From Vibrio chagasii (lineage in GTDB: Bacteria > Pseudomonadota > Gammaproteobacteria > Enterobacterales > Vibrionaceae), in the NCBI GenBank assembly GCA_041879415.1, contig CP090851.1, forward strand, positions 1,798,001 through 1,862,000: 64,000 nucleotides of DNA. The letters are read 5' to 3'. Under the pieces are notes generated by a model that searched no databases, had not been told where the DNA came from, and was given only the letters and a program-made list of their open reading frames with translations. Both the position numbers and the translations under genes were made by a program. This document shows, piece after piece, positions 29,761 to 42,905 of the stretch. Position 1 is the first letter of the stretch, and every line of letters starts with the position of its first letter.

Positions 29761-30378
29761 GTGGCTAATACACTTTATGACCGTACTATTGCTTTCGCCG
29801 GAATTTGCCAAGCTGTGGCTTTGGTTCAACAAGTAGCGAAAGACGGCCATTGTGATAAAGATGCCTTCGAAGCTTCACTCAGTGCTATTTTGAATACTAG
29901 CCCAGCAAACACTGTTGGTGTTTTTGGACGTGAAGCTAACCTAAAATTAGGTCTTGAGTGCCTAGTAAAAGGTATCGATAGTACTCCTGCTGGTAGCGAT
30001 ATCACTCGTTACATCATCAGCTTAATGGCGCTTGAACGTAAGCTATCATCTCGCAACGACTCTATGTCTCAGCTTGGTGACCGCATTCAAACTGCAGAGC
30101 GTCAGAGTGAACATTTCGACTTGTTTGACGAGCAGATGGTCAGCAACCTAGCGAGCATCTACCTTGATGTTGTGAGCCCAATCGGCCCTCGTATTCAGGT
30201 TTCTGGCACGCCAGCGGTACTTCAACAAACCTCGACCCAACATAAGGTTCGTGCCCTACTACTCTCAGGGATTCGAAGTGCTGTTCTATGGCGTCAGGTG
30301 GGCGGCAAACGTCGTCACCTTATCTTCGGTCGCAAGAAGATGATCGAGCAGGCTCAAATCCTATTAGCTCGAATGTAA
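29761..30378 (+). CDS. hflD: HflD, lysogenisation regulator homologue
   Basis: 205 residues starting at GTG 29761, with TAGGAG upstream. [29 protein letters not shown] is the standard HflD start, and the protein is all-helical. In E. coli HflD lies between mnmA and purB and modulates lambda CII stability; its normal cellular role is unclear. The same mnmA-hflD-purB order here makes the call firm. Confidence 0.93.
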   Translation: MANTLYDRTIAFAGICQAVALVQQVAKDGHCDKDAFEASLSAILNTSPANTVGVFGREANLKLGLECLVKGIDSTPAGSDITRYIISLMALERKLSSRNDSMSQLGDRIQTAERQSEHFDLFDEQMVSNLASIYLDVVSPIGPRIQVSGTPAVLQQTSTQHKVRALLLSGIRSAVLWRQVGGKRRHLIFGRKKMIEQAQILLARM

Positions 30379-30431
30379 CTTATTAGCTCGCGCCTCGTCG
30401 CGAGCTTGTTTTTTGTATCAACACAACTCTC

Positions 30432-30447
30432 ACGCAAACGTTTGCGC
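30432..30447 (+). promoter_or_regulatory. PurR operator upstream of purB
   Basis: ACGCAAACGTTTGCGC is a near-perfect match to the PurR consensus ACGCAAACGTTTNCGT. It lies 75-90 bases upstream of the purB ATG. In E. coli purB is a PurR target, though there the site lies inside the gene. Confidence 0.85.
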
Positions 30448-30482
30448 AATATGCGTGACAATTGAGATTGTTACTGGTATAA

Positions 30483-31892
<1,410 letters not shown>

Positions 31893-31915
31893 TTCGAGAT
31901 TCGAATTAGATGATA

Positions 31916-31947
31916 TGAGAAGGCTTCCTATGTGGAAGCCTTTTTAT
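31916..31947 (+). terminator. Terminator of purB
   Basis: AAGGCTTCC (31920-31928), loop TATGT, GGAAGCCTT (31934-31942), then TTTTA. Confidence 0.88.
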
Positions 31948-32095
31948 TGCGCGGAACTAAATCTATCGTCAAAAGAATCGTCAACATAGAACACCAAGCC
32001 TTCTCCAATTGATCTACTCGTCCCTTACTCATTCATTATTCACCTAGCGACAAGTGCACCTCATGTATCAACACTTGTTATCTTAAACGCCAAGA

Positions 32096-32124
32096 TCAAA
32101 AAAGGCCTCCCGAAGGAAGCCTTT
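32096..32124 (-). terminator. Terminator of htpX
   Basis: Minus strand AAAGGCTTCC, TTCG tetraloop, GGAGGCCTTT with one G-U pair, followed by TTTTGATC. It lies about 45 bases past the htpX stop. Confidence 0.82.
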
Positions 32125-32166
32125 AGATTTACCTTATCGATTAGCGATGGCTAATCGTATTAGACA

Positions 32167-33030
32167 TTACATGTTACGTAGAGACGCAATACGCTTGTCT
32201 AGCGGTGGGTGGCTCATTAGTAGCTCAGTTAGAGACTTCTTACCGTTGATACCAAATGCCATCATAGAACCTTCTAGTTGTGGCTCGTGGCTCACCTTAA
32301 GACGCTCTAGAGCAGCAATCATCTTCTCTTTACCTACCAAGTGAGCAGCACCTGCATCAGCATGGAACTCACGATGGCGGCTGTACCACATGGTGATGAA
32401 GCTCGCTAGGAAACCGAATACCAATTCCAGCACCATAGACACACCGAAGTACACCATCATGTTGCTACCACCTTCTTCCTCGTTGTCATTCGATGCCACA
32501 ATATTGGCAATGAAACGAGATAGGAAAATAACGAACGTGTTCACAACACCTTGCATCAGCGTCATTGTCACCATGTCGCCGTTTGCGATGTGGCTAACTT
32601 CGTGCGCCAGTACCGCTTCAGCTTCATCACGTGTCATGTTGTGTAGCAAACCAGTTGATACCGCGACCAGTGAATCGTCACGCTTAGCGCCTGTCGCAAA
32701 TGCGTTGATGTCTGGCGAGTCATAGATCGCCACTGTCGGCATACCAATACCAACCTGTTGAGATTGACGGCTTACCGTCTCCATCAACCAATGTTCTGTT
32801 TCGTTACGCGGGCTTTCAATAACCATACCGCCAACAGAACGAAGTGCCATTTTCTTTGACATCATTAGTGAGATGAATGAGCCGCCGAAACCGAATACCG
32901 CAGCCATCACCAGTAAGCCTGAGAGGCTACCTGGTTGCATACCTGTGACTGCGTATACAATATTAAGAACAACACTTAGAACCAATACAACCGCAAGGTT
33001 GGTTGCAAGGAACAACATTACTCGCTTCAT
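32167..33030 (-). CDS. htpX: Membrane-bound zinc metalloprotease HtpX
   Basis: Inner-membrane M48 protease that, with FtsH, degrades damaged membrane proteins. 287 residues: two N-terminal membrane helices (about 5-25 and 35-55), the zinc motif HEVSH in [12 protein letters not shown] near residue 140, two more helices, the third zinc ligand Glu in [14 protein letters not shown], and the C-terminal [15 protein letters not shown]. Regulation by envelope or heat stress is known elsewhere; I could not place a specific promoter here. Confidence 0.96.
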   Translation of the reverse strand: MKRVMLFLATNLAVVLVLSVVLNIVYAVTGMQPGSLSGLLVMAAVFGFGGSFISLMMSKKMALRSVGGMVIESPRNETEHWLMETVSRQSQQVGIGMPTVAIYDSPDINAFATGAKRDDSLVAVSTGLLHNMTRDEAEAVLAHEVSHIANGDMVTMTLMQGVVNTFVIFLSRFIANIVASNDNEEEGGSNMMVYFGVSMVLELVFGFLASFITMWYSRHREFHADAGAAHLVGKEKMIAALERLKVSHEPQLEGSMMAFGINGKKSLTELLMSHPPLDKRIASLRNM

Positions 33031-33306
33031 TACTTATCTCCGCATGAAAGCTGTTTTTATCAAACTTATTGTTATAGACAAGGCAGACAGCAATTGATTC
33101 CAACCTTGACGACTTATACTTACTTATACATATAGTCTTAGATTAAGAAAACAAGGTTAAGCATTAAATTGAAACATTTGATTACGGGAGTAGCGCAATT
33201 CGTACTCGTCCATTAGACCTAAGTAGTATGGTCTACCTCTAACGATCCGTTTAGAGTGTCAGTCAATTAATGTATTGGCTAGTTCATGTAACAAAAGGAA
33301 AGGATC
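33031..33306. promoter_or_regulatory. Divergent region, htpX and the 55-residue gene
   Basis: 276 bases, mostly AT-rich, with no other frame. It includes a hairpin TAGACC-N10-GGTCTA (33214-33235) in the leader side of the small gene. The promoters are not assigned. Confidence 0.4.
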
Positions 33307-33474
33307 ATGGTTGAAGGTACTAACACTCAAATGGCTATCGATTTACTGTGCTGTCACCTAGGGATTACTGAAGAAGAAGCGAAAAAACAGATCGGTATTC
33401 TTACGCCAGAAGCAGCGCAAGCAAACATCACAGAGACACAGCAAGCACTAATGGGGCTGACTAAAGAGCACTAA
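33307..33474 (+). CDS. 55-residue conserved-looking small protein
   Basis: ATG 33307 with a strong Shine-Dalgarno (AAAGGAAAGGATC), stop TAA 33472-33474. The product begins MVEGTNTQMAIDLLCCHLG and continues ITEEEAKKQIGILTPEAAQ, with a Thr/Gln-rich tail. It is acidic and helical, with two adjacent Cys at about 15-16. It has its own terminator just downstream. I do not recognise a family; similar short proteins are common in vibrios. Ribosome site, codon use and terminator together make it a likely gene. Confidence 0.7.
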   Translation: MVEGTNTQMAIDLLCCHLGITEEEAKKQIGILTPEAAQANITETQQALMGLTKEH

Positions 33475-33504
33475 TCCCTCGCTTGACTCTATAAAGGCTT
33501 AAAT

Positions 33505-33536
33505 AGCAAAAGGGCTGCAATCGCAGCCCTTTTCTT
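33505..33536. terminator. Bidirectional terminator between the small gene and bioD
   Basis: AAAAGGGCTGC (33508-33518), loop AATC, GCAGCCCTTTT (33523-33533). It ends both the small gene and the bioBFCD operon. Confidence 0.9.
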
Positions 33537-33557
33537 ATTCTATGCTCTACTCACCAA

Positions 33558-34241
33558 TTACAGTGCAAGCAATGGCTGAACATCGATGTACTTACCAATG
33601 TTCTTGGACTTAGCTTTTGGTACATAAGGGATCTCACCTAGCTTTGGCGCACCTAGCTTATCTTCAAGCATCGCAATAATATCCGCGTAATGCTCAGTGC
33701 CTGGATTAATGCGGTTAGCCACCCAACCGACTAGGTTTAAGCCGTCAGCACGAATCGCTTCTGCAGTTAATAGAGCGTGGCTCAAGCAGCCTAGCTTAAT
33801 ACCTACCGTCAGAACCACTGGAAGCTGTTCTTTTTTAACCCAGCTAGACAGGTACTCATCATCTGAAACAGGTACTCGCCACCCACCTGCACCCTCTACT
33901 AAAACGATGTCAGAGTTCTGCTTATGTTCAGCTAGCTTAGTCGATAGCACTTCTTCTTCAATCACCACACCGTCATGCTTAGCTGCAATGTGAGGTGATG
34001 AAGGTAGTAGCAATGCGTACGGGTTAACATCTTCATAAGCGATCTCTTGTGTCGCTGCTTCTTGAAGATGTAGAGCGTCGCTATTACGTAACCCTTCAGG
34101 GTACTTTTCACACCCTGCAGCAACTGGCTTATAACCAATTGTTGATAAATCTTGTGCGGCCAAAGCTTGAAGAATCGCTTTTGAAACCACAGTTTTTCCC
34201 ACTTCGGTATCCGTACCTGCAATGAATACTGCATCAATCAT
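33558..34241 (-). CDS. bioD: Dethiobiotin synthetase
   Basis: ATP-dependent carboxylation of DAPA to dethiobiotin. 227 residues from ATG 34241 ([18 protein letters not shown]-loop 9-16); in-frame codons further upstream lie inside bio[14 protein letters not shown] carries the conserved magnesium/ATP residues. The start codon overlaps the bioC stop as ATGA, so the two are translationally coupled. Confidence 0.96.
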   Translation of the reverse strand: MIDAVFIAGTDTEVGKTVVSKAILQALAAQDLSTIGYKPVAAGCEKYPEGLRNSDALHLQEAATQEIAYEDVNPYALLLPSSPHIAAKHDGVVIEEEVLSTKLAEHKQNSDIVLVEGAGGWRVPVSDDEYLSSWVKKEQLPVVLTVGIKLGCLSHALLTAEAIRADGLNLVGWVANRINPGTEHYADIIAMLEDKLGAPKLGEIPYVPKAKSKNIGKYIDVQPLLAL

Positions 34242-35041
34242 AATTGAATAACCCCTAAACAAACTTGATATGTTGCTGGTAAGAAACCTTGATGGTTTTT
34301 AAACTCTCGATATTCCCGTTCAACAAGCTGCAACATGCGACGACTTGTCAAACCTTGTGAGCGACCACTTACGTGATTAGCGCCAATGCCTTTAAGGTCT
34401 CGCATCAGTTCAAACGCAGTGTCGTACCAAACGGTGATGGTGGGCAAGTCTAGTTGATGAGCCGTACAGCTAGATTGCGCTAACGCAATTTTTACCTGAT
34501 TGATTGTAATAAAATGGTTAACGTGTTGATGTGAGTCAATTTTGGACCATGACTTTTCTAGCTCAAACAGTGATCCATAAAGCAAAGTTGAGAAGATGAC
34601 TTGCCCATTAGCCGCCGTAACACGCTTCATTTCCTTTAAAGGCGACGATAAATCATCACACCATTGCAACGCTAAGCTCGAGAAAACAATATCGAAGCAT
34701 CCATTTGCAAACGGCAATTGTTCGGCATCAGCTTGTTGATATAAAGAGACGGCAGAACCACAGCGCTGCTTTGCCTTCTCTAGCATTCCAAGAGAGAGAT
34801 CGGCACAAACCACTTCGGCACCGCGATTCAACAACTGTTCTGAGAAATAACCCGTTCCGCAACCGAGGTCGAGCACCTTAAGACCAGAAAGATCGCTTGG
34901 TAGCTTATCCAGTAAGCGGTGGCCCACATCACGCTGAAACTCAGCATGTTTGTCATAGGTAGTTGCCGCTTTTCCAAACGCTTCGGCAATCGCACTTTTA
35001 TCTTGGCCTAGGTATTCATGCACTACTGCTTCCTGTGACAT
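34238..35041 (-). CDS. bioC: Malonyl-ACP O-methyltransferase
   Basis: SAM-dependent methyltransferase that caps malonyl-ACP to start pimelate synthesis. 267 residues with the SAM motif [11 protein letters not shown] near residue 55 and [11 protein letters not shown]. Three bases separate it from bioF. BioH, the esterase that removes the methyl group, is not encoded in this cluster and must lie elsewhere, as in E. coli. Confidence 0.95.
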   Translation of the reverse strand: MSQEAVVHEYLGQDKSAIAEAFGKAATTYDKHAEFQRDVGHRLLDKLPSDLSGLKVLDLGCGTGYFSEQLLNRGAEVVCADLSLGMLEKAKQRCGSAVSLYQQADAEQLPFANGCFDIVFSSLALQWCDDLSSPLKEMKRVTAANGQVIFSTLLYGSLFELEKSWSKIDSHQHVNHFITINQVKIALAQSSCTAHQLDLPTITVWYDTAFELMRDLKGIGANHVSGRSQGLTSRRMLQLVEREYREFKNHQGFLPATYQVCLGVIQL

Positions 35042-35044
35042 TTG

Positions 35045-36217
35045 CTAAACCTCTTCCTTTAATGCACAGCTCAATTCGATAGCTTGAAGCAACGAACGAC
35101 TTAATTGGTTAACCTGCTTTTGAGTGTGATTGGCGGTTAATGTGATTCTCAAACGAGCCGTCCCAGAAGGAACGGTTGGCGGTCTTATCGCCGTTACCCA
35201 TATCTGATTGCGCTTTAACTCTTCCGCTATCGATAATGCCGCCTGTGCTTCGCCTATCACAAATGGCTTAATAGGAGTATTGGTATCAACAAAGCCTTGT
35301 ATACCTTTCATCTGCTCCGCATAGATACCACCTAGATCAATCAGTTTTTCTCTGCGCCACTCTTGGGTTTGAATCATCTGACACGCATGGGACAAAGCGA
35401 AAGCCTGTGAGGGTGGCATTGCCGTCGAATACACATGATGACGTGCAAACTGGGTTAAGTAGTCACCCACATCTGATGAACATAGAATTGCAGCACCGGA
35501 AAGACCAAATGCTTTTCCAAAGGTCACCACCAAAATATCGGGTGAGACTCGTGCAGCATTGCAGCTACCTGCCCCCCTGTAGCCTAATACACCGATCCCA
35601 TGAGCATCATCAACTGCCAACCAACTGTCGTATTCATTGGTAAGGTTAGCGATATCTTCGAGAGGCGCTTGGTCACCATCCATGCTGAAAACGCCCTCTG
35701 TCACGACTAACGATTGTGGAGAACGACTTAGTAACGACTCAAGATGCTGCACATCGTTGTGCTTAAAGCGTTTCATTGAGGCAGGAGAAAGCACACCCGC
35801 TTCCATCAAAGAGGCGTGGTTAAGTTTGTCTTGTAGCAAGACGTCATCTTTCTCGAGCAGAGAAAACAACAAGGCTTGATTGGCGCTGAATCCAGAGCTG
35901 AAAAGAATCGCACGCTCGAAGCCAAGCCACTCACACAGCTGAGCTTCTAGGTTTCGATGAGCTGAGCTAAACCCGGTGACTAATGGCGACGCTGCACTGC
36001 CAGCGCCATACTGAGACAACCCGTTTTGCCATGCTTCGACCAACTCAGGATCGTTAGCCAATCCCAAATAGTCATTGCTCGAAAAGTTTATGAAGGGTAA
36101 ACCTTCACTACTAAGCAATGGACCATTACTGTTTTCAAGCACCTTGAGTTGACGAGTTAACCCTTGCTCACGGCGATGAACAAGGGCTTCTTTAATGCGA
36201 GATTTAAACCGTGGCAT
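35045..36217 (-). CDS. bioF: 8-amino-7-oxononanoate synthase
   Basis: PLP enzyme joining pimeloyl-ACP and alanine. 390 residues from ATG 36217 ([15 protein letters not shown]), overlapping the bioB end by 14 bases; an earlier frame start at 36253 lies deeper in bioB. PLP Lys is in [12 protein letters not shown] near residue 240; [11 protein letters not shown] carries the conserved Asp and His. Confidence 0.95.
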   Translation of the reverse strand: MPRFKSRIKEALVHRREQGLTRQLKVLENSNGPLLSSEGLPFINFSSNDYLGLANDPELVEAWQNGLSQYGAGSAASPLVTGFSSAHRNLEAQLCEWLGFERAILFSSGFSANQALLFSLLEKDDVLLQDKLNHASLMEAGVLSPASMKRFKHNDVQHLESLLSRSPQSLVVTEGVFSMDGDQAPLEDIANLTNEYDSWLAVDDAHGIGVLGYRGAGSCNAARVSPDILVVTFGKAFGLSGAAILCSSDVGDYLTQFARHHVYSTAMPPSQAFALSHACQMIQTQEWRREKLIDLGGIYAEQMKGIQGFVDTNTPIKPFVIGEAQAALSIAEELKRNQIWVTAIRPPTVPSGTARLRITLTANHTQKQVNQLSRSLLQAIELSCALKEEV

Positions 36218-37256
36218 CGTAGAACATGTCATCTTTCGTAGGGCGAGCTGCAACGCGCTCCACCACTTGATCTAACAGTTCGTTTTCTTGAATTTCATCA
36301 GGCTTTTGAGCCACTTCTTGGCTGTTGATACCCAGCTTCTTGAACAGCTGCATATCTGTATCTTCATCTGGGTTTGGTGTCGTCAGTAGCTTACAGCCGT
36401 AGAAGATAGAGTTTGCACCTGCCATGAAACACATCGCTTGCATCTGTTCGTTCATGTTCTCGCGACCTGCAGATAAACGAACCGCAGACTTCGGCATCAT
36501 GATACGAGCAATCGCGATCAATTTAATAAAGTCGAAAGACTCAACATCATCGACGTTTTCCATCGGTGTGCCTTTCACTTTAACAAGCATGTTGATTGGC
36601 ACACTCTCTGGGTGTACCGGAAGGTTAGCCAGTTCAACCAGCAAGCCCGCACGGTCATTGGTGCTTTCGCCCATGCCAATGATACCGCCAGAACAGATCT
36701 TCATTCCGGCATCACGAACGTGAGATAGCGTGTCTAGACGATCTTGATAAGTACGAGTGGTGATAATGCTGCCATAAAACTCTGGAGAGGTATCAAGATT
36801 GTGGTTGTAGTAATCCAATCCTGCATCGGCTAACTCACCTGCTTGCTCAGGCGTTAGCATGCCAAGTGTCATACAGGTTTCTAGCCCCATACCTTTCACA
36901 CCTTTAATCATATCGGTGAGGTGTGGCATATCGCGCGCTTTTGGGTTCTTCCATGCTGCGCCCATACAAAAACGAGTTGAGCCCGCATTCTTCGCTTTTT
37001 GTGCAGCATCTAACACACGCTCAACTTCCATCAAACGCTCTTTATCAACGTCAGTTCGATAGTGAGCACTTTGAGGACAGTATTTACAATCTTCAGGACA
37101 AGCACCTGTCTTGATCGATAACAGCGTACTCACCTGCACGTGGTTGTGCTCTTGGTACTGTCTGTGAACCAGTTGTGCTTCAAACATTAAATCCATAAAT
37201 GGTTTTTCAAGCAGTGCCTTTACTTCAGCGACTGTCCAGTCATGACGAACTTCCAC
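36204..37256 (-). CDS. bioB: Biotin synthase
   Basis: Radical-SAM enzyme inserting sulfur into dethiobiotin. 350 residues from GTG 37256, chosen because AAGGA lies seven bases before it and the product then begins [12 protein letters not shown], as in other vibrios; ATG 37310 would add 18 atypical residues. Radical-SAM cluster Cys at 53, 57 and 60 (CPEDCKYC). The promoter overlaps the BirA operator at 37345. Confidence 0.95.
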   Translation of the reverse strand: MEVRHDWTVAEVKALLEKPFMDLMFEAQLVHRQYQEHNHVQVSTLLSIKTGACPEDCKYCPQSAHYRTDVDKERLMEVERVLDAAQKAKNAGSTRFCMGAAWKNPKARDMPHLTDMIKGVKGMGLETCMTLGMLTPEQAGELADAGLDYYNHNLDTSPEFYGSIITTRTYQDRLDTLSHVRDAGMKICSGGIIGMGESTNDRAGLLVELANLPVHPESVPINMLVKVKGTPMENVDDVESFDFIKLIAIARIMMPKSAVRLSAGRENMNEQMQAMCFMAGANSIFYGCKLLTTPNPDEDTDMQLFKKLGINSQEVAQKPDEIQENELLDQVVERVAARPTKDDMFYDATV

Positions 37257-37322
37257 GTGTCGATCCTTTTTTATTATTTGATGTCGCATCTCCATCAATA
37301 GAGATTGCATTTATGCTTGGCT

Positions 37323-37350
37323 AGTCTACCGACAAGCTTTAGACTGTCAA
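37323..37350 (-). promoter_or_regulatory. Predicted bioB promoter overlapping the BirA operator
   Basis: Minus strand TTGACA (37350-37345), 16-base spacer, TAGACT (37328-37323). The -35 box is part of the left half of the BirA site, so bound BirA should block it. Confidence 0.7.
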
Positions 37351-37377
37351 CACATTGATAATAACAAAAGTTTACAT
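37344..37377. promoter_or_regulatory. BirA biotin operator between bioB and bioA
   Basis: TGTCAAC (37345-37351), 18-base spacer, GTTTACA (37370-37376). E. coli has TGTAAAC and GTTTACA at exactly the same spacing in the bidirectional bioA-bioB operator. One base differs in the left half. Biotinyl-AMP-bound BirA would repress both directions. Confidence 0.88.
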
Positions 37378-37415
37378 CTGATTGCTTTTTAATCACAACA
37401 AGAACGGAAATCGTT

Positions 37416-38693
37416 ATGGATCTCGCCTTTGATCGCCAGCATATCTGGCATCCCTACACATCAACGTTAACACCTCTGACCTGCTATCCTGTTACCAATG
37501 CAGACGGCGTTTACCTAGAACTAGAAGGCGAAAATCGAATTATTGATGGCATGTCCTCTTGGTGGTCAACGATCCACGGATACAATCATCCGGTCTTAAA
37601 TGAAGCAGCGCACAGCCAAATCGAAAAGGTTTCACACGTGATGTTTGGTGGCATCACCCACCAGCCCGCTATCGATTTATGTAAGAAGCTTCTTAAGCTA
37701 GCACCAGACAATCTAGAACACGTATTTTTGGCTGATTCGGGCTCAGTTGCGGTAGAAGTGAGCCTAAAAATGGCACTTCAGTTTTGGCATGCGAAAGGGC
37801 AACCTCGCTCTAAATTCTTAACGCTGAGAGATGGTTATCATGGTGACACGTTCGCTGCGATGTCAGTGACAGACCCCGATAACTCAATGCACAGTCTCTA
37901 TAAGGGCTTTTTACCTGAGCATATTTTCGCTGGCTCACCAAAGACAGGCTTTTGGGATGAGTGGAACCCAAGTGACATTGATAGTTTTCGTGAAAAGCTA
38001 TCCGCACACCATGAAGAAGTCGCTGCCGTGATCTTAGAGCCGATTGTTCAAGGCGCTGGCGGTATGCGTATTTACCACCCTGAGTTCTTAAAACAAGTTC
38101 GCTTGCTTTGTGACGAGTTTAACGTGCTGTTAATTTTGGATGAGATTGCGACCGGCTTTGGCCGCACAGGTAAATTGTTTGCCTGCGAGCATGCAGATAT
38201 TCAACCGGATATTTTGTGTGTCGGCAAAGCGCTGACTGGTGGTTACATGACGCTTTCCGCAACACTAGCAAGTAAAGAAGTCGCAGACACCGTATGTGGA
38301 GGTGAAGCAGGTTGCTTTATGCACGGCCCAACTTTTATGGGTAACCCATTAGCTTGTGCCGTTGGGGCCGCGAGTTTATCCCTAATAGAGCAAGGCCACT
38401 GGCAAAAACAAACTCTACAAATTGAACAGCTCTTCTCAGAGCTACTGCCACCGTTGCTCAAACATGAACTGGTTAAAGACGTTCGTTGGTTAGGCGCTAT
38501 TGGCGTCGTAGAGACCCACTCGCCTGTCGAAATGGAAACTATACAGGCTCACTTTGTCGAGCAAGGTGTTTGGATTCGTCCATTCGGAAGGTTAATTTAT
38601 ATGATGCCTCCGTTTATTAGCGAACCACAACATATCGAAAAATTGGTCGCTGCTATCGACACTGCATTACAAAATACTCATTGCTTTAAATAG
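37416..38693 (+). CDS. bioA: Adenosylmethionine-8-amino-7-oxononanoate aminotransferase
   Basis: PLP transaminase using SAM as amino donor to make DAPA. 425 residues; start MDLAFDRQHIWHPYTS is typical. Cofactor and substrate features include MSSWWSTIHGYNHP, DGYHGDTFAAMSV, LDEIATGFGRTG and the PLP Lys in VGKALTGGYMTLSA near 274. It is divergent from bioBFCD across the BirA operator. Confidence 0.96.
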   Translation: MDLAFDRQHIWHPYTSTLTPLTCYPVTNADGVYLELEGENRIIDGMSSWWSTIHGYNHPVLNEAAHSQIEKVSHVMFGGITHQPAIDLCKKLLKLAPDNLEHVFLADSGSVAVEVSLKMALQFWHAKGQPRSKFLTLRDGYHGDTFAAMSVTDPDNSMHSLYKGFLPEHIFAGSPKTGFWDEWNPSDIDSFREKLSAHHEEVAAVILEPIVQGAGGMRIYHPEFLKQVRLLCDEFNVLLILDEIATGFGRTGKLFACEHADIQPDILCVGKALTGGYMTLSATLASKEVADTVCGGEAGCFMHGPTFMGNPLACAVGAASLSLIEQGHWQKQTLQIEQLFSELLPPLLKHELVKDVRWLGAIGVVETHSPVEMETIQAHFVEQGVWIRPFGRLIYMMPPFISEPQHIEKLVAAIDTALQNTHCFK

Positions 38694-38767
38694 CCATTAA
38701 ATAATGCGTTTATTGTTCTGAACAAGAGCGGTGATTATTTCCGTATATCTTCAGTAATAAATAATTT

Positions 38768-38806
38768 AATAAAACTAAAAGGCCTTACATAAAAGTAAGG
38801 CCTTAT
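38768..38806 (-). terminator. Terminator between bioA and ybiI
   Basis: AAGGCCTTAC (38779-38788), loop ATAAAA, GTAAGGCCTT (38795-38804). The T-rich tail is on the minus strand, so it mainly serves the ybiI-like gene. Confidence 0.82.
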
Positions 38807-38829
38807 CTATTTTGAAGATATCCGTCAGT

Positions 38830-39096
38830 TTAACGTAATTGACTATCTTTACTTGCTCGACGGTTAAACAATGAATGTCGATGTGCGTCGTGCTCTAATA
38901 ATGACTGACATTCGATACACAAACGAACGCCTTTTATCGCGAGTCGTCTTTTTTCTGGTATCTCGTCGCCACACTCATCACAATAACGCAAACTCTCACC
39001 ACCTCTAAGGTTTCCTCTTACACGAGAGATCTCATCATCGATGGTGTTTTGTATTTGCTGGCTGACGCTGTCGTCTCCAGCCCATCCTACGGCCAT
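38830..39096 (-). CDS. DksA/TraR-type C4 zinc-finger protein, YbiI family
   Basis: 88 residues from ATG 39096 (MAVGWAGDDSV), the same length as E. coli YbiI, which it resembles along the length; a codon at 39114 would add six residues. The C4 zinc finger is CDECGDEIPEKRRLAIKGVRLCIECQ (Cys pairs at about 39/42 and 60/63), and the tail RRASKDSQLR is family-typical. The long coiled coil of DksA is missing, so an effect on RNA polymerase is only conjecture. Confidence 0.85.
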   Translation of the reverse strand: MAVGWAGDDSVSQQIQNTIDDEISRVRGNLRGGESLRYCDECGDEIPEKRRLAIKGVRLCIECQSLLEHDAHRHSLFNRRASKDSQLR

Positions 39097-39269
39097 AAGC
39101 CCTCCTCTATACATAAACGAGAAAATCTTTACCTACCGCGGTAAGAGGACATTATAGCCGGATATCAATTAAGTAATAATAACCACAAATAACAAAATAC
39201 TATTACACCTTGGTAATAGTAATTAAATAAAAGTAGTTAAGGAATGGATCAACCTATTATTAATAGTAA

Positions 39270-39300
39270 TAAAAAACCCAGCCAATAGGCTGGGTTTTCA
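39270..39300 (-). terminator. Terminator of serS
   Basis: AAAACCCAGCC (39273-39283), loop AATA, GGCTGGGTTTT (39288-39298), with a T-run on the minus strand. Confidence 0.9.
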
Positions 39301-39332
39301 ATATTTTATAAGCTCATTAAATCGTAAAACGA

Positions 39333-40655
<1,323 letters not shown>

Positions 40656-40782
40656 TTAGTTATTTGAATATTCAGTAATTTGCTACTGAATCACTGCTAA
40701 ACCCCTAAAACTGGTGCTATTTCGACCAATTTGTAACGATTTAATTTAAATTTTATGACTAGGTAACGATATCCAAAAAAGA

Positions 40783-42132
40783 CTACTTTTCATAGCGTTT
40801 TTGTGGGCTTTTTGCGTCCAAATCCGCCAGATAATCTAGCTTCTCGCCAATTTTGGTCTCTAAGCCTCGTTTTGTTGGGAAATAGTATTGCTTCTCTCCC
40901 ATTTCAGGAGGCAAGTACTTTTCACCCGCCGCGTAGGCTCCCGGTTCGTCATGAGCATAACGGTATTCTTGTCCGTAGCCCATGTCCTTCATCAAGGTTG
41001 TTGGTGCATTTCGCAAATGATGAGGCACTTCGTACTCAGGAAGATTATGAGCATCGGTTAACGCTTGCTTCCAAGCCGTATAAACCGCGTTACTCTTTGG
41101 TGCACACGCTAAATAAACAACCGCCTGTGCAATCGCGCGTTCTCCCTCAGCAGGACCAATACGTGTAAAGCAATCCCAAGCAGACATCGCAACCTGCATG
41201 GCACGAGGGTCAGCGTTACCAATATCTTCAGAAGCTATTGCCAATAAGCGCCTAACGATATAAAGCGGATCACAGCCTGCCGCAATCATTCGAGCCGACC
41301 AGTACAAGGCCGCGTCAGGTTTTGAACCTCGAATCGATTTATGAACAGCGGATATTAGGTCGTACCAAATATCACCCTTGTTATCAAAGCGAGCCACTTT
41401 CTCACCTGCAACTTCAGCAAGTAACTGTAAGGTAATCGACTTCTCGCCTTTGTCGTTGTCTTCAGCCATGTCATACAGCAGCTCAAGGTAGTTGAGCGAC
41501 ATACGCGCGTCACCGTTCACTAACTCAGCTAAGCGATCCAAAACATTGTCAGCAAAGTGAGCAGGAACGTCACCAAGACCACGCTGCTTATCTTCAATCG
41601 CTTGGCGTATTACCGTCGCAATATCATCGGTATTGAGAGAAGTCAGCTTGTACACTCGCGCACGAGATAACAGAGCGTTGTTTAACTCGAAAGAAGGATT
41701 TTCGGTCGTCGCACCAATGAAGGTAACCGTACCGTCCTCAATGTGAGGCAGAAACGCATCTTGCTGGCTTTTGTTAAAGCGATGGACCTCATCCACAAAC
41801 AAGATGGTTCTACGCCCTGCTTGCTTGTTTTCACGGGCTTTTTCGATCGCGATGCGAATGTCTTTCACACCCGATGTCACGGCAGAGACACGCTCCACTT
41901 CTGCATTAGCATAATTGGCGGCGACTTCTGCGAGCGTGGTTTTACCTGTGCCAGGAGGCCCCCACAAAATCATCGAGTGGATATGGCCCGCTTCAAGGGC
42001 TCTACGAAGGGGTTTACCTGGACCTAATATGTGCTGCTGACCAATATACTGTTCTACAGTTTCTGGTCTCATACGAGCAGCAAGGGGACGAAAATCTTCG
42101 TCCCCTGCAAAATCTAAGCTGTAATTACTCAA
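40783..42132 (-). CDS. rarA: Replication-associated recombination protein RarA (MgsA)
   Basis: AAA+ ATPase of the clamp-loader clade acting at stalled replication forks. 449 residues from TTG 42132 ([24 protein letters not shown]), which has AAGAGA six bases upstream; an in-frame ATG at 42177 would add 15 residues unlike the family. Walker [10 protein letters not shown] near 57-65, Walker [10 protein letters not shown], sensor TTENPSF. It sits between lolA and serS. Confidence 0.93.
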   Translation of the reverse strand: MSNYSLDFAGDEDFRPLAARMRPETVEQYIGQQHILGPGKPLRRALEAGHIHSMILWGPPGTGKTTLAEVAANYANAEVERVSAVTSGVKDIRIAIEKARENKQAGRRTILFVDEVHRFNKSQQDAFLPHIEDGTVTFIGATTENPSFELNNALLSRARVYKLTSLNTDDIATVIRQAIEDKQRGLGDVPAHFADNVLDRLAELVNGDARMSLNYLELLYDMAEDNDKGEKSITLQLLAEVAGEKVARFDNKGDIWYDLISAVHKSIRGSKPDAALYWSARMIAAGCDPLYIVRRLLAIASEDIGNADPRAMQVAMSAWDCFTRIGPAEGERAIAQAVVYLACAPKSNAVYTAWKQALTDAHNLPEYEVPHHLRNAPTTLMKDMGYGQEYRYAHDEPGAYAAGEKYLPPEMGEKQYYFPTKRGLETKIGEKLDYLADLDAKSPQKRYEK

Positions 42133-42225
42133 TTGCAATCTCTTGATTATTTGATGGCATCGAGCTGATGGAAACAATATCCATCAACCCTATCGACGTA
42201 CTACCAAACGATCGGCTTGTTTCGA

Positions 42226-42822
42226 TCAATTTCTTTGGTCGTCGACCTCGACACCTTCCGGTGCTACAAAAGTAAAGCGGTCTGCTGCTGGTTTACCCAG
42301 GTTTACATTGCTGAAGGTAAACTCGCCTTTTTGACCGTCTTGTTCAATCACATTAAAGCCCTGAACAATGCCTTTTTCATTGATGTTAATCTGGAAGTCG
42401 CCCTGATTAGAGTCAACTGCCGTTGGTGTTAATGTAAATTGGTTACCCGATTGCGCCACATTGTAGTTATCCCAATCGCTTTCTTGGTTGCGAGTCAGTA
42501 GTACAAAAGGCGTTTGCGATGTCGCTTGCTCTTGCCAGTAGATACTAACTTGCTCAATGAACGGGCTGTAATACCACAAACTCTGACCGTCAGAGACCAA
42601 TAGGTTTTCATCCGGGAACGTGGTTTCCCAACGGAATAAGCTTGGACGTGCAATTTCAACCGTGCCTTCACCTTCCATTACAACATCACCATCAGGGCTT
42701 GTGACCACTTGTTTAAAGTCAGCACTAAACCCTGCGTTCAATGCCAAGCGGCTACTCAACTCTTCTTTCGGAGAAGCAAACACTGAGAAGCTCATAAATA
42801 AAAGTGCGAATACTTTTTTCAT
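42226..42822 (-). CDS. lolA: Outer-membrane lipoprotein carrier LolA
   Basis: Periplasmic chaperone that takes lipoproteins from LolCDE to LolB. 198 residues with a signal peptide ([16 protein letters not shown], cleavage after about 16). [12 protein letters not shown] carries the Arg known from E. coli LolA to gate the hydrophobic cavity. It lies between ftsK and rarA, the conserved order. Confidence 0.94.
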   Translation of the reverse strand: MKKVFALLFMSFSVFASPKEELSSRLALNAGFSADFKQVVTSPDGDVVMEGEGTVEIARPSLFRWETTFPDENLLVSDGQSLWYYSPFIEQVSIYWQEQATSQTPFVLLTRNQESDWDNYNVAQSGNQFTLTPTAVDSNQGDFQININEKGIVQGFNVIEQDGQKGEFTFSNVNLGKPAADRFTFVAPEGVEVDDQRN

Positions 42823-42843
42823 TAATAGTCCTGTTACAAGGTA

Positions 42844-42869
42844 AATCGGTCATAAAACTATGACCGATT
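42844..42869 (-). other. Perfect hairpin in the ftsK-lolA spacer
   Basis: AATCGGTCATA (42844-42854) pairs fully with TATGACCGATT (42859-42869), loop AAAC. No T-run follows on the minus strand, so it may be a partial terminator or a 3' end stabiliser rather than a full terminator. It lies 22 bases before lolA. Confidence 0.55.
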
Positions 42870-42905
42870 ATTAAGGGTTGAGTTCCTATCTACACAATTA
42901 AGTGA

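Noticed and set aside
34241..34262. Longer bioD start at 34262
   Set aside because: It lies inside bioC, whereas ATG 34241 gives the family-typical [17 protein letters not shown] and an ATGA overlap.
42844..42869. Full intrinsic terminator for ftsK
   Set aside because: The stem is perfect but no T-run follows on the minus strand, so only a generic hairpin is reported.
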